Assembly (NCBI GenBank): GCA_944472155.2
Contig: OX235273.1
Coordinates: 108,460,582-108,524,581 of the forward strand
Length of the DNA: 64,000 nt
Direction: 5' to 3'
Origin: Trichobilharzia szidati
Lineage: Eukaryota; Platyhelminthes; Trematoda; Strigeidida; Schistosomatidae
The notes beneath the pieces are model-generated. The model was not told the DNA's origin, did no database searches, and saw only the letters and a program-made list of their open reading frames with translations. Of the stretch, positions 23,220 to 33,319 are shown one piece after another. The position numbers were made by a program, and so were the translations under genes. Each line of letters opens with the position of its first letter. Position 1 is the stretch's first letter.

Positions 23220-23477
23220 GAATAGAAAAGAGATGACTGACTGAATGACTGAGTTTCAGTGTTGAACTTTGCAAAAGAAGTTCAGCAGTTCGTCATTTCG
23301 TCACACTTTATATAGAATACACAAGAGGTGAAAAGAATGAAAAGGATAAGAGTACTATAATGAGCAAAAACGTACGAGAAAAATGAACAGTAGCGTCGAA
23401 AAACATGACGATTTAATGGATCTGGGGGATTACAAAGAATGAATACATCTGCGCCACTGTACACAGTTCTAAGCAAT
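23220..23477 (-). mobile_element. LINE-II 3' end, interrupted
   Basis: Inverted LINE-II 3' terminus (GGATCTGGGGGATTACAAAG, AATGAATACATCTGCGCC). It continues past the insert at 23972-24045 (CTACTCATTGGTTCCTAACA, CCTCGAGGATGCC). Confidence 0.7.
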
Positions 23478-23971
23478 TTAATTAAATTTTAGATTTTCCC
23501 GTCAATTGATTGGACGGAAGTGCTCGGTCTCAGGTTGACATGTCGGCTTCTTGTGCAGATGCTTCGACGATGTCTGGGCATGTCATTAGAATTTAATTTG
23601 TGGATGGTGACTTGCAGTAAGACCCAGGATGCGCATTTCGTCCTATTTGGGACTCGTGCGGCAGCTGGATGTGCCTGCATTTTCCAGTGAGTGATGATGT
23701 TCCCACCAAGGCTCGAACCCAGTGCCTATAGTTTCAAACGCCAAAGCGTTATCCACTAGACCACCACGAGATTCACCTCTTGTGCAATCGGCCCAAGTGG
23801 TCTAGTGGATAACGCTTTAGCGTTCGAAACTATGGACACTGGGTTCGAGCCTCGGTGGGAACATCATCACTCACTGGAAAATGCAGGCACATCCAGCTGC
23901 CGCACGAGTCCCAAATAGGAAGCGCGAATTGCGCATCCTCGATTCCACTGCTAGTCACCATCCACAAATTA
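23478..23971. repeat. Sm-alpha-like SINE inverted dimer with 13-bp target-site duplication
   Basis: AGTTCTAAGCAAT flanks the unit exactly (23465-23477 and 23972-23984). The left half is a minus-oriented copy (hammerhead at 23602-23665, tRNA-like head to 23780); the right half is a plus-oriented copy: TGGTCTAGTGGATAACGCTT (A-box) and GGGTTCGAGCCTCGG (B-box) at 23797-23855, then the hammerhead region 23890-23945. Both halves share the same mutated core (CGCACGA). Confidence 0.88.
23602..23665 (-). ncRNA. Sm-alpha-type hammerhead, mutated core
   Basis: Minus strand: CGCACGA (consensus CUGANGA), stem II GUCC/GGAC around CAAAUA, GAAA, palindromic stem III AUGCGCAU, then C. Architecture matches the hammerhead known from schistosome Sm-alpha repeats; the U4-G5 change should abolish cleavage. 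Confidence 0.65.
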
Positions 23972-24149
23972 AGTTCTAAGCAATATTACTAATAATCTCT
24001 ACTCATTGGTTCCTAACACCTCGAGGATGCCAAATAGGAAGACCCAACGAAAACTTCTACCTTGACTTCATGGTTAGATGTTAGTATCAAAATGGGCCAA
24101 TGAGCTACACTGGCTGAAAATAATGTTTCTGAAGATCTTGCTATATCAC

Positions 24150-24560
24150 GATGGTCCTTGGATAGAGGTTAAACCAAAAGCAATCACCTTTACAGTGTAA
24201 GTTATTTACACTAAGTTGTAAGTCTGTGGACGAAGCTATAATATTAGAGAATAGGAAATATGACAGCAGTAAGGTGTTTCCCTCAGGTAACCAACATGTC
24301 AGTTATGCTGCCTGCCTGCTGTGGGGAGAAGGGATTTAGAAAAAGGTCATCCTGAAAGACTGTCTATTCTGATCTACCCTGCTGCGGTAAGATATTAATG
24401 CAGGCTCAACTCAAAAGACTAGTTCAAACAGGCTGCGTGTGATTAGCCTAAACGCAGTTTTCCACTGGGCTCTATGGTCACTCAGTACTAATTTTATTTC
24501 TGCTTCAGGTATTCGATGATGAAATCGAATTTCAAGGTATGAGCTGATGGGAAGTAAAGA
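24150..24560. repeat. dispersed repeat R1, copy 1
   Basis: Similar to 62990-63370 over about 400 bp: shared blocks include GACAGCAGTAAGGTGTTTCC, TTATGCTGCCT, GCGGTAAGATATTAATGCAG and TTTATTTCTGCTTCAGGTAT. No tRNA-like head or ORF. Confidence 0.6.
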
Positions 24561-24689
24561 TTCGCCGATATTCTATCCGAAGCATACAGAGCTCTCCTAA
24601 TCAACAGCTAGGCTCTCTAAACCATCTTACTTAGCTGAAACATTTTTCAAACCTTATCCTTCACCAGCTGATATTGCGCGTCAAAGAAT

Positions 24690-25400
24690 ACAGTGTCTCG
24701 GCATACACGTAATCAGGTATAGTGGCATTCACACTCACAAACTCAATAAAAAATAAGCTTTATCGGTTAAAGGATCAATCCTTTGGAGCCTTTAAGACAA
24801 AACAATTTAGTTTATCTAATACCCTGTCTGCAATGATTGTCAGGTCAAATACACAGGTCAAAGTAGTAGAAAGGGTGCAGTCAGACTAGCCAAGCATAAC
24901 AACCTAGCAAAATCTAGATTAGTTGACTCAAATAAGATAAGAAATCTAGAGAATATTTCAGCTACAGCACTCACTACATGCAATTACACACAACCATACA
25001 ATAGGATGGATGGGATGAGATGACAGTTTTAAAATCTAATATCATAAGGTGGAGGGAGAGATTGATAACAGAAGCTTTGTTTATCGAATCAACTGCAAAC
25101 ACATGTAGTAGGAATGATTCAACACCTATCCATCTAGACATCTGGAAAATTCTACTACCCCAACGACGATAAATAGGAGAGGACAAAGAAAACCATAAAA
25201 CTCAAGTTTCGAAATTGTGTGATTATAATTGATAAGATGGTTATGAACAATAAATTTTGTTCGAAACTTCGTCATCCAGTAAATAGTACTGTTTCACTGT
25301 GTGATATATCCATCTAATAAACAAACTAATATGGAATTACTTACTACCACAGTGCCCAAGTTTTACACATATATTAATACACGTAATCACAAAATGAAAT
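24690..25400 (+). pseudogene. PLE C-terminal remnant and 3' end (third subfamily)
   Basis: ACNDCQVKYTGQSSRKGAVR and LAKHNNLAKSRLVDSN with broken frames, then WRERLITEALFIESTANTCS. The 3' region has TTCGAAACTTCGTCATCCAG and ends ACCACAGTGCCCAAGTTTTA (25359-25378), the terminal block shared with 44600-44625 and, inverted, 14115-14135. Confidence 0.75.
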
Positions 25401-25489
25401 CAAAAGGTATGAGGACGTATTAGAGAAAGAATAACTAGATAAAGATCAGTGAGGATTTTTAGATACTGGAAGATCCTAAAGGATGACTA

Positions 25490-26030
25490 CAATTCGCACC
25501 ACACTAAGGATGACTTATAGCCACTTTACCCGCAGTTTGAAATCAGTGATTAATATACTGGCCAAAGTGGACGTCTTCTTCGACTCCGAGTTCCAGAATA
25601 TAAACTAGATATCGAGTGACACGATATCTAGTCTCTCATATCAATACATGTTAGTAACTATGGGCACCAATTTGACCGGTAAAATGTAGAAATTTTAGAC
25701 ATTGGGGACCCCAAAGTGCAGGGGAATTCCTAGAGGGCTGGTACTCAGACATATCAGGCATCAACAGATATCTTATTATGTATCAAGTTTACCCACTAAT
25801 AAAGAATAAGTCACACGACCAAAAGGTCAAAAGGATCTATAATAATGCAAATTAATAACCAATCATAACACAGATTGTCAGGAGAGACAATTACATCATT
25901 CATGGAGAATTCGAATAAGTTTGCGCTGAAGATGTATTGTCTAGAAGGGGGATAATGAAGGCTTCTCAATGAAAGCACAAATCAGCTCAGACAACACAAC
26001 CACACCAAAATCACCTACTTGATCTACAAT
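25490..26030 (+). pseudogene. PLE GIY-YIG remnant (second subfamily) with hammerhead-like terminus
   Basis: Readable pieces: YTGQSGRLLRLRVPEYKLD, LISIHVSNYGHQFDR, NVEILDIGDPKV, then ASTDILLCIKFTH. The 3' end holds GCGCTGAAGATGTATTGTCT at 25923, a degraded copy of the motif at 45970 and 58507. Confidence 0.72.
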
Positions 26031-26109
26031 TTTTCTCCATCAGTTTATACACAATATGTCATATTATGTACTCAGTTGAATATTATTATATTATTACTTT
26101 TATAAAAAC

Positions 26110-26625
26110 AATAATCGAGCAAAAAATATTCTTTCCGATGATTTCCTTTTCCGGCACTACAATTATATGTATGTTCATATAAATAGAATATTCTAGAATA
26201 GTAGTCAATAACAATATTAGTGTTTTCTAAATAATGTCGATTTGTAAAGTATGATCAGTGGAATTACAGTTCACTAAAGATGCTTAAATTCTAATAATAA
26301 TAATAATAGAGATATAGTAGCAAATAGAATATGAATTAAAATTATGAAAATTCCACAAAAATTCGGGATCATTCAAACCTAGATAGCCAAGGTAAGGACG
26401 ATGTTTGAACTAGCTTCTTCTGAAAGCATAAATAAGGATTCTTAATGTGGATCCCAACAGCCTCAGCAATATTTATTACTCGAACTCTTAAGGCGAAATT
26501 AAGATTTGTTGGTATGCGGTAAATGACTTTGAAAGCCACCTCGTTGACATCAATCTTGTGTTCTCTATCCACAATAAGGGACAGAATAGCGCTACGAATA
26601 GATTTTGTTTGTCCTTTACTTAACC
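26110..26625 (-). pseudogene. PLE C-terminus and terminus
   Basis: Minus strand gives VAFKVIYRIPTNLNFALRVR, INIAEAVGIHIKNPYLCFQK, KLVQTSSLPWLSRFE, the conserved PLE tail. The terminal part (26110-26330) resembles 1009-1165 in layout but has diverged. Confidence 0.75.
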
Positions 26626-26634
26626 ACTTTTGTT

Positions 26635-26935
26635 ATTTTTATTATTACCATTCCCTTGGGGTCCTGGTGGAACATTAAACTTCAGAAGCACATCTCAATA
26701 TCACTGTGTTCTCTCCAGTCTTTTTCTACTTGTTTCCACGATTGTCCGCTTCCTCTACATACGATCTCATCCACGTGACAGTAGAACACATGCCCGACTC
26801 GTTGTGCCTATTCGGGTTCTATTTAATCAACTGAAACAAGACGATGCTCAACGGTGCATTCCAACATCGTTTGGGGATAACTCCTTGGCTGGTTCGCTGT
26901 CAGAATTCCTAGTTTACTAGTTCACTGCCTCCCTA
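26635..26935 (-). mobile_element. RTE-like LINE 3' end
   Basis: The 3' tail complement CATTCCCTTGGGGTCCTGGT, GGAAC is followed by minus-strand text matching the RTE C-terminus (GNKWKRTGENTVI-like). 5' truncated. Confidence 0.6.
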
Positions 26936-27171
26936 ACCTACTCTGAACCCAGGAAAGGAAGGAAGCTTGACCATTTAGCTAGCTTTCCTACCCCTGAAAA
27001 ATAAATTCAATCACTACTTTGAGGCACAGAAACTTTAGCTGAATATTAACAATCTCATAAAAGGCTCTCGCTGTTAATCGATTCAAGCATGAAATTCACT
27101 GAAAAATTATGTCAAGTTTAATATATACATATATATACCTTTGAAGTTATAAATATCAAATTACAACTTAC

Positions 27172-27254
27172 TCGGTTGGTATAATCGTTCTCTTCCAGGC
27201 GGTGGTTGATTTATGTGAACTACACGTTCACGTATAATCTCAAAATTTAGAGGC
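27172..27254 (-). CDS. unrecognised gene, internal exon
   Basis: An 83-base segment on the minus strand lies between acceptor ACTTTTCAG and donor GTAAGT. It is open in one frame across its whole length and reads PLNFEIIRERVVHINQPPPG followed by RERLYQP. Its entry phase fits the exon at 33036-33316, giving IKW-PLNFEII, and it exits in phase 1. The intron between them (about 5.8 kb) holds a PLE foldback, a nested PLE and two SINEs. No downstream exon was found with confidence. The peptide is not recognised. Confidence 0.5.
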
Positions 27255-27482
27255 CTGAAAAGTTTTCATAAAAAATAACAATAATAATAATAATATTAGT
27301 CGTCATTCTCCGAATAGTATTGTCAAATTAATCATATATTGCAGTTTAATTCATATGGTAAATTGCCTTCTCTAGCTAGCTGTCTTGGATGGTTCAACCA
27401 CGATTTCATAATCTTTAGCGTTTTTTTTGAGCGTCTCAACGAACTACTTAATGAACGAAATATTCCCATAGTGAGTCATAAG

Positions 27483-29000
27483 GAAAAGCATAAACAGCGA
27501 AGAAAATTTTCTTTTCGACGATTCATTTTCATGAGCTGTACAATCGTAATTATAATTAACAAAGAAATCTTTAGACCAATCAGATACTGGTAAATTTTGT
27601 CCTTGGAAAATTGTATTACATAATGTAAGGTGTAAGAAGGGATGACTAATTGTAAGTCAGAAAGGAGACTGAAGTTGGCATGACGTAATAAATGTGAGAT
27701 AATGACTAATCAATAAGCTCGTGTAAAGTGGACAGGAACTAGTGGAAAGGCTATAAAGTGTTTTTATATAAAATATGTATGAAAAGCAATGTTATTAATA
27801 ACCAGCAATAGAGTGGTAATAAAATATGGATGATGAGAACAATAATAATAATAATAAAGTATTGATAAAATAAAATAATAATAGTAATAATAGTGAACTT
27901 ACATAATAAAGGAAAGAAGCAAAATTGTGGTGAGAACTTTACTCTGGCCATGGTAAGGCAAGAGAATGTATGTATCGCTTTTGGATGCAGAGGTCCGGTT
28001 TCAGATCCCGAATAGCTAATGCTTCAGCTATGTAGAGATGGCGTATCCGAAGTCCCTTTGTATGATATTGAGGGACTCTGTGTAACACTGTGAAGCATTT
28101 ATGTGGGGGTGCTCGATGTCCAGAGATGACAAGGTGTTCGAGGATCGAGCTGTTGCTATTCTTCATTTCTCCTCTGGCTAACCAAGGTGGGCAGTGTTCC
28201 AGAATACATTTGTGGACTTGACGTTGCGTACGGCCAATATACTTTGCTCCACAAGAGCAAGTAAATTGATAAATACACATTGAGGTGGCCAAAAGCGGTA
28301 TCTTGTCCTTAGCGTTAGACTGGGTTAGCTGTCTGCGGGAGAATGTGATACGTAGAGTGGCTGTTGGAAATGTCTTCTTCAGACATTTAGAACGGCGGTT
28401 TCTGAGAATTTCCGCTGCGACATCACCTTTGAATTCTAGGTTCATGAAGAGAGTCTTCTTAGGAACCGGGATCGCGATATGAAACCGGACCTCTGCATCC
28501 AAAAGCGATGCATACATTCTCTTGCCTTACCATGGCCAGAGTAAAGTTCTCACCACAATTTTGCTTCTTTCCTTTATTATGTAAGTTCACTATTATTACT
28601 ATTATTATTTTATTTTATCAATACTTTTATTATCATTTTGTCCCCATCATCCACATTTTATTACCACTCTATTGCTGGATATTAATAACATTGCTTTTCA
28701 TACATATTTTATATAAAAACACTTTATAGCCTTTCCACTAGTTCCTGTCCACTTTACACGAGCTTATTGATTAGTCATTATCTCACATTTATTACGTCAT
28801 GCCAACTTCAGTCTCCTTTCTGACTTACAATTAGTCATCCCTTCTTACACCTTACATTATGTAATACAATTTTCCAAGGACAAAATTTACCAGTATCTGA
28901 TTGGTCTAAAGATTTCTTTGTTAATTATAATTACGATTGTACAGCTCATGAAAATGAATCGTCGAAAAGAAAATTTTCTTCGCTGTTTGTGCCTTTTTCT
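27483..29000. mobile_element. PLE foldback: 521-bp inverted arms around a GIY-YIG core
   Basis: 27483-28003 is nearly identical to the reverse complement of 28480-29000. Each arm holds the PLE C-terminal codons (DLCIQKRYIHSLALPWP on the minus strand of the left arm) plus the AT-rich 3' region. The 476-bp centre reads, on the minus strand, KKTLFMNLEFKGDVAAEILR, YQFTCSCGAKYIGRTQRQVH (GIY-YIG core), HLVISGHRAP. Low arm divergence suggests recent origin. Confidence 0.88.
27939..28517 (-). pseudogene. PLE C-terminal GIY-YIG domain, open frame
   Basis: A continuous 192-codon frame. N-terminal KKTLFMNLEFKGDVAAEIL, then SRRQLTQSNAKDKIPLLATS, then CIYQFTCSCGAKYIGRTQRQ with a CxC pair before the YIG-type motif, KCILEHCPPWLARGE, and the tail IAEALAIRDLKPDLCIQKRY. 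The RT domain is absent, so it is an isolated endonuclease-linked fragment. Its lack of stops makes it the best GIY-YIG sequence in the window. Confidence 0.8.
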
Positions 29001-29079
29001 TAGAACTACTTAATAATTCTGTTGAGTACTTCCCATTGACATGATCTGTTGACATGTTTAACCGCTGATTTACGTTATT

Positions 29080-29381
29080 TTGTTCATAATAATTGGAGTA
29101 TATAAGCATCGAATGCTGAAAATACGAAAATTTGTGAGGAATTTTGCTTCAATTGAACAAAGTTCTGTGACTGACGGAACTCTGAAGAGGCCAATTCATA
29201 GAAAGCTGTTATGGAAAGCTCAACTGACGAATTTCTGTATCTGGGTACCCATTAGTCGAAAACGAAACCTCATTCGATCAACTGTCACTCACGTTCAATG
29301 CATATGTAGTTCTGATGCTGTGGAAGAAGAGTTTAGTCCTCTAAGAGGAATCCTAATAGAAAGTGGATTTCCGACACTTTT
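29080..29381 (+). pseudogene. PLE RT C-terminal part (split copy, 5' piece)
   Basis: Reads VTDGTLKRPIHRKLLWKAQL, FCIWVPISRKRNLIRSTVTH, and EEEFSPLRGILIESGFPTLF, the PLE stretch after the YVDD block. It stops at FPTLF where the (ATT)n tail of an antisense CR1-like LINE begins; the frame resumes at 30822. Confidence 0.8.
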
Positions 29382-30821
29382 TAATAATAATAATAATTTT
29401 TGCTTTATTCCAAAAACAGTATTAATGATACAGCAAGGAATTTTCAGCATTCAGTACAGTATTGCATCTAATTTACTCAAAAATGACAACAACAATAGAT
29501 AAACGGAATAATTAATACATAATAATGATAACAAGACGTTTTTATAGGAGCTATGTAGCAATTACAGTATAGGATAAGGAGAAAAATACGCATAAAATAT
29601 AAAATTATAGTAATAATAGTAATAACAACTAAAATAAAAATAGCAAAGTTATAATTAAACGATAGAAAGGGTGACACCATAGAATTACAGAAAGATGAAC
29701 AATGAAAGGGTCGATTCACTATGCTAATTACATAGTAACTTATATGTTTCACCTCTAACAGTGTCTTCATCACATAAAATACGGGCTAAATACGGTATTG
29801 TAGAATTTTTATACTTAGTGGTACGAGCATATAATTTCTTATATTGATTTCTCGTTCTACCTGATGAGATACAAGGGGATAATTGTGAATAAAGAGGGTG
29901 CAGAGGGTCTGACAGTACGGCCTTTGCCCAATTTGTACAGGAATTTACGTGTCTCTCGACTATTGTATTGGCGAGATCACGCAGTGGCAAACCACAAGCC
30001 CTACTCACAGCATTTAATACCCTTCGTAATACGGCATAGTCTTTTTTAAGAAGCCCAGGAAAGATTAATGCAGAACAATAAAGTATAATGGGTAAAATAC
30101 AGGAGTTTAAAAATTGCAGAACTAAAGGTTGGCTGATACCTTGTTGTCTTAACTTTTTAATGTAGAAGGTAAGACGAAACATTTTCTTAGAGACCAATAA
30201 AATGTGAGATGACCATGAAAGGTCAGAGGAAAGAACTAATCCAAGGTATTTAATGCTTGATTTGGTTTCAATTTCTGTACCATCTATGCTACAGGAACCA
30301 TGGGAACTAACTAGTTCATGCATGTCACGTCGATGGTTGAAGGTAAAGTTAACTGCCTGACATTTAGAAGGAATTGAAATAAGACTATTTGACTTAGACC
30401 ACTTGCTGATGTCCAACAGAAAGCTATTAAGTTTGGAGCAGTCAGACTCAGAAGTGATAGGCAGTGATACAGCCAGATCATCAGCATATTTGACAAAATT
30501 GGTTTCGTTTAAATGTGGCAGGTCATGTAGGAAGAAAGAAAAAAGAAAGGGAGAGAGGACGGCACCTTGAGGAACACCGGCTTTTGTAAGCAAAGCAGAA
30601 GAAGATTTGCCATTATATGCAGTATACTGTATTCTATCAGAAAAATAAGAATGCAACCAACTCTTAGCCCAGGATGCTGTGTGCGTCAAGGAGAGCTTAT
30701 TTAATAAAAGGCCCCTAGGTACAGAGTCAAACGCAGATTTGTAGTCTAGGAAAGCACCACGAACATATTTGGCACCTTTGTCTAAACAAGAAACAACGTT
30801 ATGATATAAGGCAAGACCATA
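29382..30821 (-). mobile_element. CR1-like LINE, 5'-truncated, nested in PLE
   Basis: The (ATT)n tail starts at 29382 on the minus strand. The ORF is open from the truncation point to 29724: LDYKSAFDSVPRGLLLNKLS, KAGVPQGAVLSPFLFSFFLH, NETNFVKYADDLAVSLPITS (catalytic YADD), IKYLGLVLSSDLSWSSHILL, PIILYCSALIFPGLLKKDYA. No internal stop over about 365 codons; only the 5' part (endonuclease) is missing. It is among the youngest LINE copies here. Confidence 0.9.
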
Positions 30822-31507
30822 AATTCAAAACCTATGAAGTGTGACTTAACCTCTGTAACCAAGAAAATGTTGTTCATGAACCCAGAATTCAGAGATGACT
30901 TAGCTGCTGATATCCTTAAAACAAGGATCTCACAGTCCCTGAAAAGAACATTCGCTGCAGAATCGTTGGAAATAGCATTTTTCAGTCAACCACTAACTTT
31001 CAACAACCTAAAGGACAAGATCGCGCAGTTGATCAACTCTCTGTGCGTTTAACAGTTCACCTGCTCGTGCGGAGCTAGGTATATCGATCGTTCGACTCGG
31101 ATTTTGTCCAAGGCGGTACAATAACACTATCCTATGTCGTAACCAAGAGGTGGGATAGAGGATATAAGAGGCGTTATCACTGAATGTCTGCTCGATACTG
31201 GTCACCCTATCTCCACAAACTCTTCGTTTAAAATTATCTGCAAGGCGGAAAATAACTTGCCTAAATTATTAAGTATCCGACTCATCTGTATTGCTGAGGC
31301 TTTGGCTATAAAGGTAGAGAAGCCAGATCGCTGTATGCAGAGAACGTTTGTTCAACCCCTCCAATTCTCATGTCCTTAATCCTTCTACGCTAATGTATGA
31401 TAATCTCCATTCATACTTAGGTTCTTATTTTTCGTTTTGTTTATTCATTGTTTATGTCCTTCCCCTATTATGACGATTGTTACTATTATTCTTCTGACTT
31501 TCAACTA
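30822..31507 (+). pseudogene. PLE C-terminal part (split copy, 3' piece)
   Basis: SVTKKMLFMNPEFRDDLAAD, SQSLKRTFAAESLEIAFFSQ, LKDKIAQLINSLCV, then QFTCSCGARYIDR across a stop, DTGHPISTNSSFKIICKAEN and RLICIAEALAIKVEKPDRCM. Colinear with 29080-29381. The 3' region is cut at 31508 by a SINE. Confidence 0.8.
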
Positions 31508-31518
31508 TTTCCGGCATT

Positions 31519-31832
31519 GGTTGAAGGATTTCATCATGAGCTGATATCAGTTAGAGAGCCATTGGAAAACCTAAAAGTACTGGACAGCTTGTTCCATTGG
31601 ATCGGGTCCCAGTGGCTTAATGGTCTACGAGCTAGCTTGTCTTGTAACCAGTAGGTCCTGGATTCGAACCTCCTGTGGTGGGTGCGTACTGATGAAGGGC
31701 CCCAAACCAGGATGAAACAGCTGTCCATTACTCCCTGCAGGTTTTCCAATGGTTCTCTAAATGATGTCAGCTCACGATGAAATCCTCCAACCCGTCAAAC
31801 TAAATCCCTACAAAAACTGATACTTGAAAGTG
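31519..31832 (+). repeat. SINE family B foldback with target-site duplication
   Basis: TTTCCGGCATT (31508-31518) and TTTCCGGTATT (31833-31843) flank the unit. Order: inverted tail arm (31520-31590), tRNA-like head with TGGCTTAATGG (A-box) and GATTCGAACCTC (B-box) at 31613-31672, hammerhead region 31680-31735, tail arm 31736-31825. Confidence 0.85.
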
Positions 31833-32164
31833 TTTCCGGTATTATTCAACTTGTTCCACTTGTCATTCCAAATCAGGGAAATTTTTTTGTTTGCAATGTT
31901 AAATTCTATGTTATCGAATTTCATATCATTATATATAACGTCTTGATACGCCTACCAATCATAAAATTTCATCCCGCCCAACCAACATCTGTACATACTA
32001 TGAACTATTCTGTGTATGAAAATATTTTGCTAACTGATATTTAACTATGATAATCATCACAAATATTTTAGTTGAATTTCATACTGCTATTATTATTTTA
32101 TGTATTCGCACCTTTGTTTAAATTTCCTCACGAGATATAATTTCAAAAAACCATATATATGATA

Positions 32165-32580
32165 TTATATAGTTGGATGCAATCAGCAGGAAGCCTTGCT
32201 TGACCTAGGTTTCGTGCTAGTTGTCACTCACTAGTCAGTCAGCAAGGTGTATCTGCAACCTTAAAGGAACTCATATCCCTTCTGAGATTCGAACACGCGT
32301 CACCCAGTGCTGCAGTCAGAGACGTTACCGCTGAGCCAGCTATTCGGGCTCGCGACTGACCTCCTGTAGAACTGTAGTGAGTATTTTGATTGGACACTAG
32401 TCAGTGATTAGTGTTACTTGTCTAGTCCTTTCTTTGGTGCAGACTGAATTCTATCAGTCGGGTTTGCAATGTGGCCACCATTCTATGTAGCTCTTCATCA
32501 CAGTGTCATCAGTGGTAACGTCTCTGACTGCATTACTGGGTGACACAGGTTCGAATCTCAGAAGGGACATGTGTCTTAAC
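32165..32580. repeat. SINE family C inverted dimer
   Basis: Left half minus-oriented (hammerhead around 32195-32250, head complement GATTCGAACACGCGTCACCC), right half plus-oriented (AGTGGTAACGTCTCTGACTG, CAGGTTCGAATCTCAGAAGG). Arms TAGTCAGTGATTAG and TAGTCCTTTCTTTGGTGCAG lie between. Confidence 0.7.
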
Positions 32581-33035
32581 TCCACAAATGCGAAAGTATG
32601 AAGGAGTAGAGCTATGGAATATTAAAGTACAAACACCAGCCCCGATCCTTATAATTCCAACTAAACAAGCACATCTAGATTGTATGCTGTAGGCCGAAGT
32701 CTGCCTCACGTATTTTATGCATCCCTAGAAAGATGATGGCTGGAGAAAATCAAATTCAGAAATACACTGGCATTCACAAATGGGATTAGAAAAAAGCACT
32801 AACAGCAAAAATCAAAACACAAAGTGTCACAGCTAATAATTCATATGGTGCATTTCACTATTTTATCACTTCTTACGAAAATAAATTAGTATCATGAAAT
32901 TAGGACATCATAAATTATAATCGCGATTTTCAGATTTTGAACTGAATATCCAAATGGGACCATGAATCACGTTCAATAAATTTAAATGCCCATGTATTCA
33001 GTAACACGTGGAGTACATGTATTATATCAACTTAC

Positions 33036-33316
33036 CATTTAATTGAATTTGCTTTGTGGAATACTGCAGTATCAGTATTCAATGGCCTAGGCTTACTGAG
33101 CTTGGCAGTTATTTTACCGTCATTTATCGAAGAATAGTAAATCTGTCTGCTTTTAAATACATCCTTAGGTTTTTCTTTGGATAAAATACTGTTATACACA
33201 TAAAGGAACACCGTACTTAAGACTTCATTGATCCACTCTTCTTTTGAGATTGCAATTTTCTCTGCACAGTTCGAATCGTCATTGATAAAGTGAGTTTTAG
33301 GTGCCTCAGAAACCAT
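33036..33316 (-). CDS. unrecognised gene, first coding exon
   Basis: A 281-base open exon runs from an ATG at 33316 (in-frame TGA nine bases upstream) to a strong donor, ATG|GTAAGT, ending in phase 2. It encodes about 93 residues, including EEWINEVLSTVFLYVYNSIL and KEKPKDVFKS, then NDGKITAKLSKPRPLN. There is no signal peptide or clear motif and no resemblance to the transposon proteins nearby. Composition is balanced and helix-forming. The exon at 27172-27254 matches it in phase (TG|G gives Trp). I do not recognise the family. It could be a small cytosolic protein; other exons may lie between the two or beyond 27172. Confidence 0.55.
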
Positions 33317-33319
33317 TTC

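Noticed and set aside
23797..23860. tRNA gene
   Set aside because: It is the head of an Sm-alpha-like SINE, present in inverted duplicate with the same body.
26630..26920. 96-codon ORF with proline-rich start
   Set aside because: It is the antisense reading of an RTE 3' end.
29477..29773. 98-codon hydrophobic ORF
   Set aside because: It falls in the 3' UTR of the CR1-like LINE; hydrophobicity comes from AT-rich codons.
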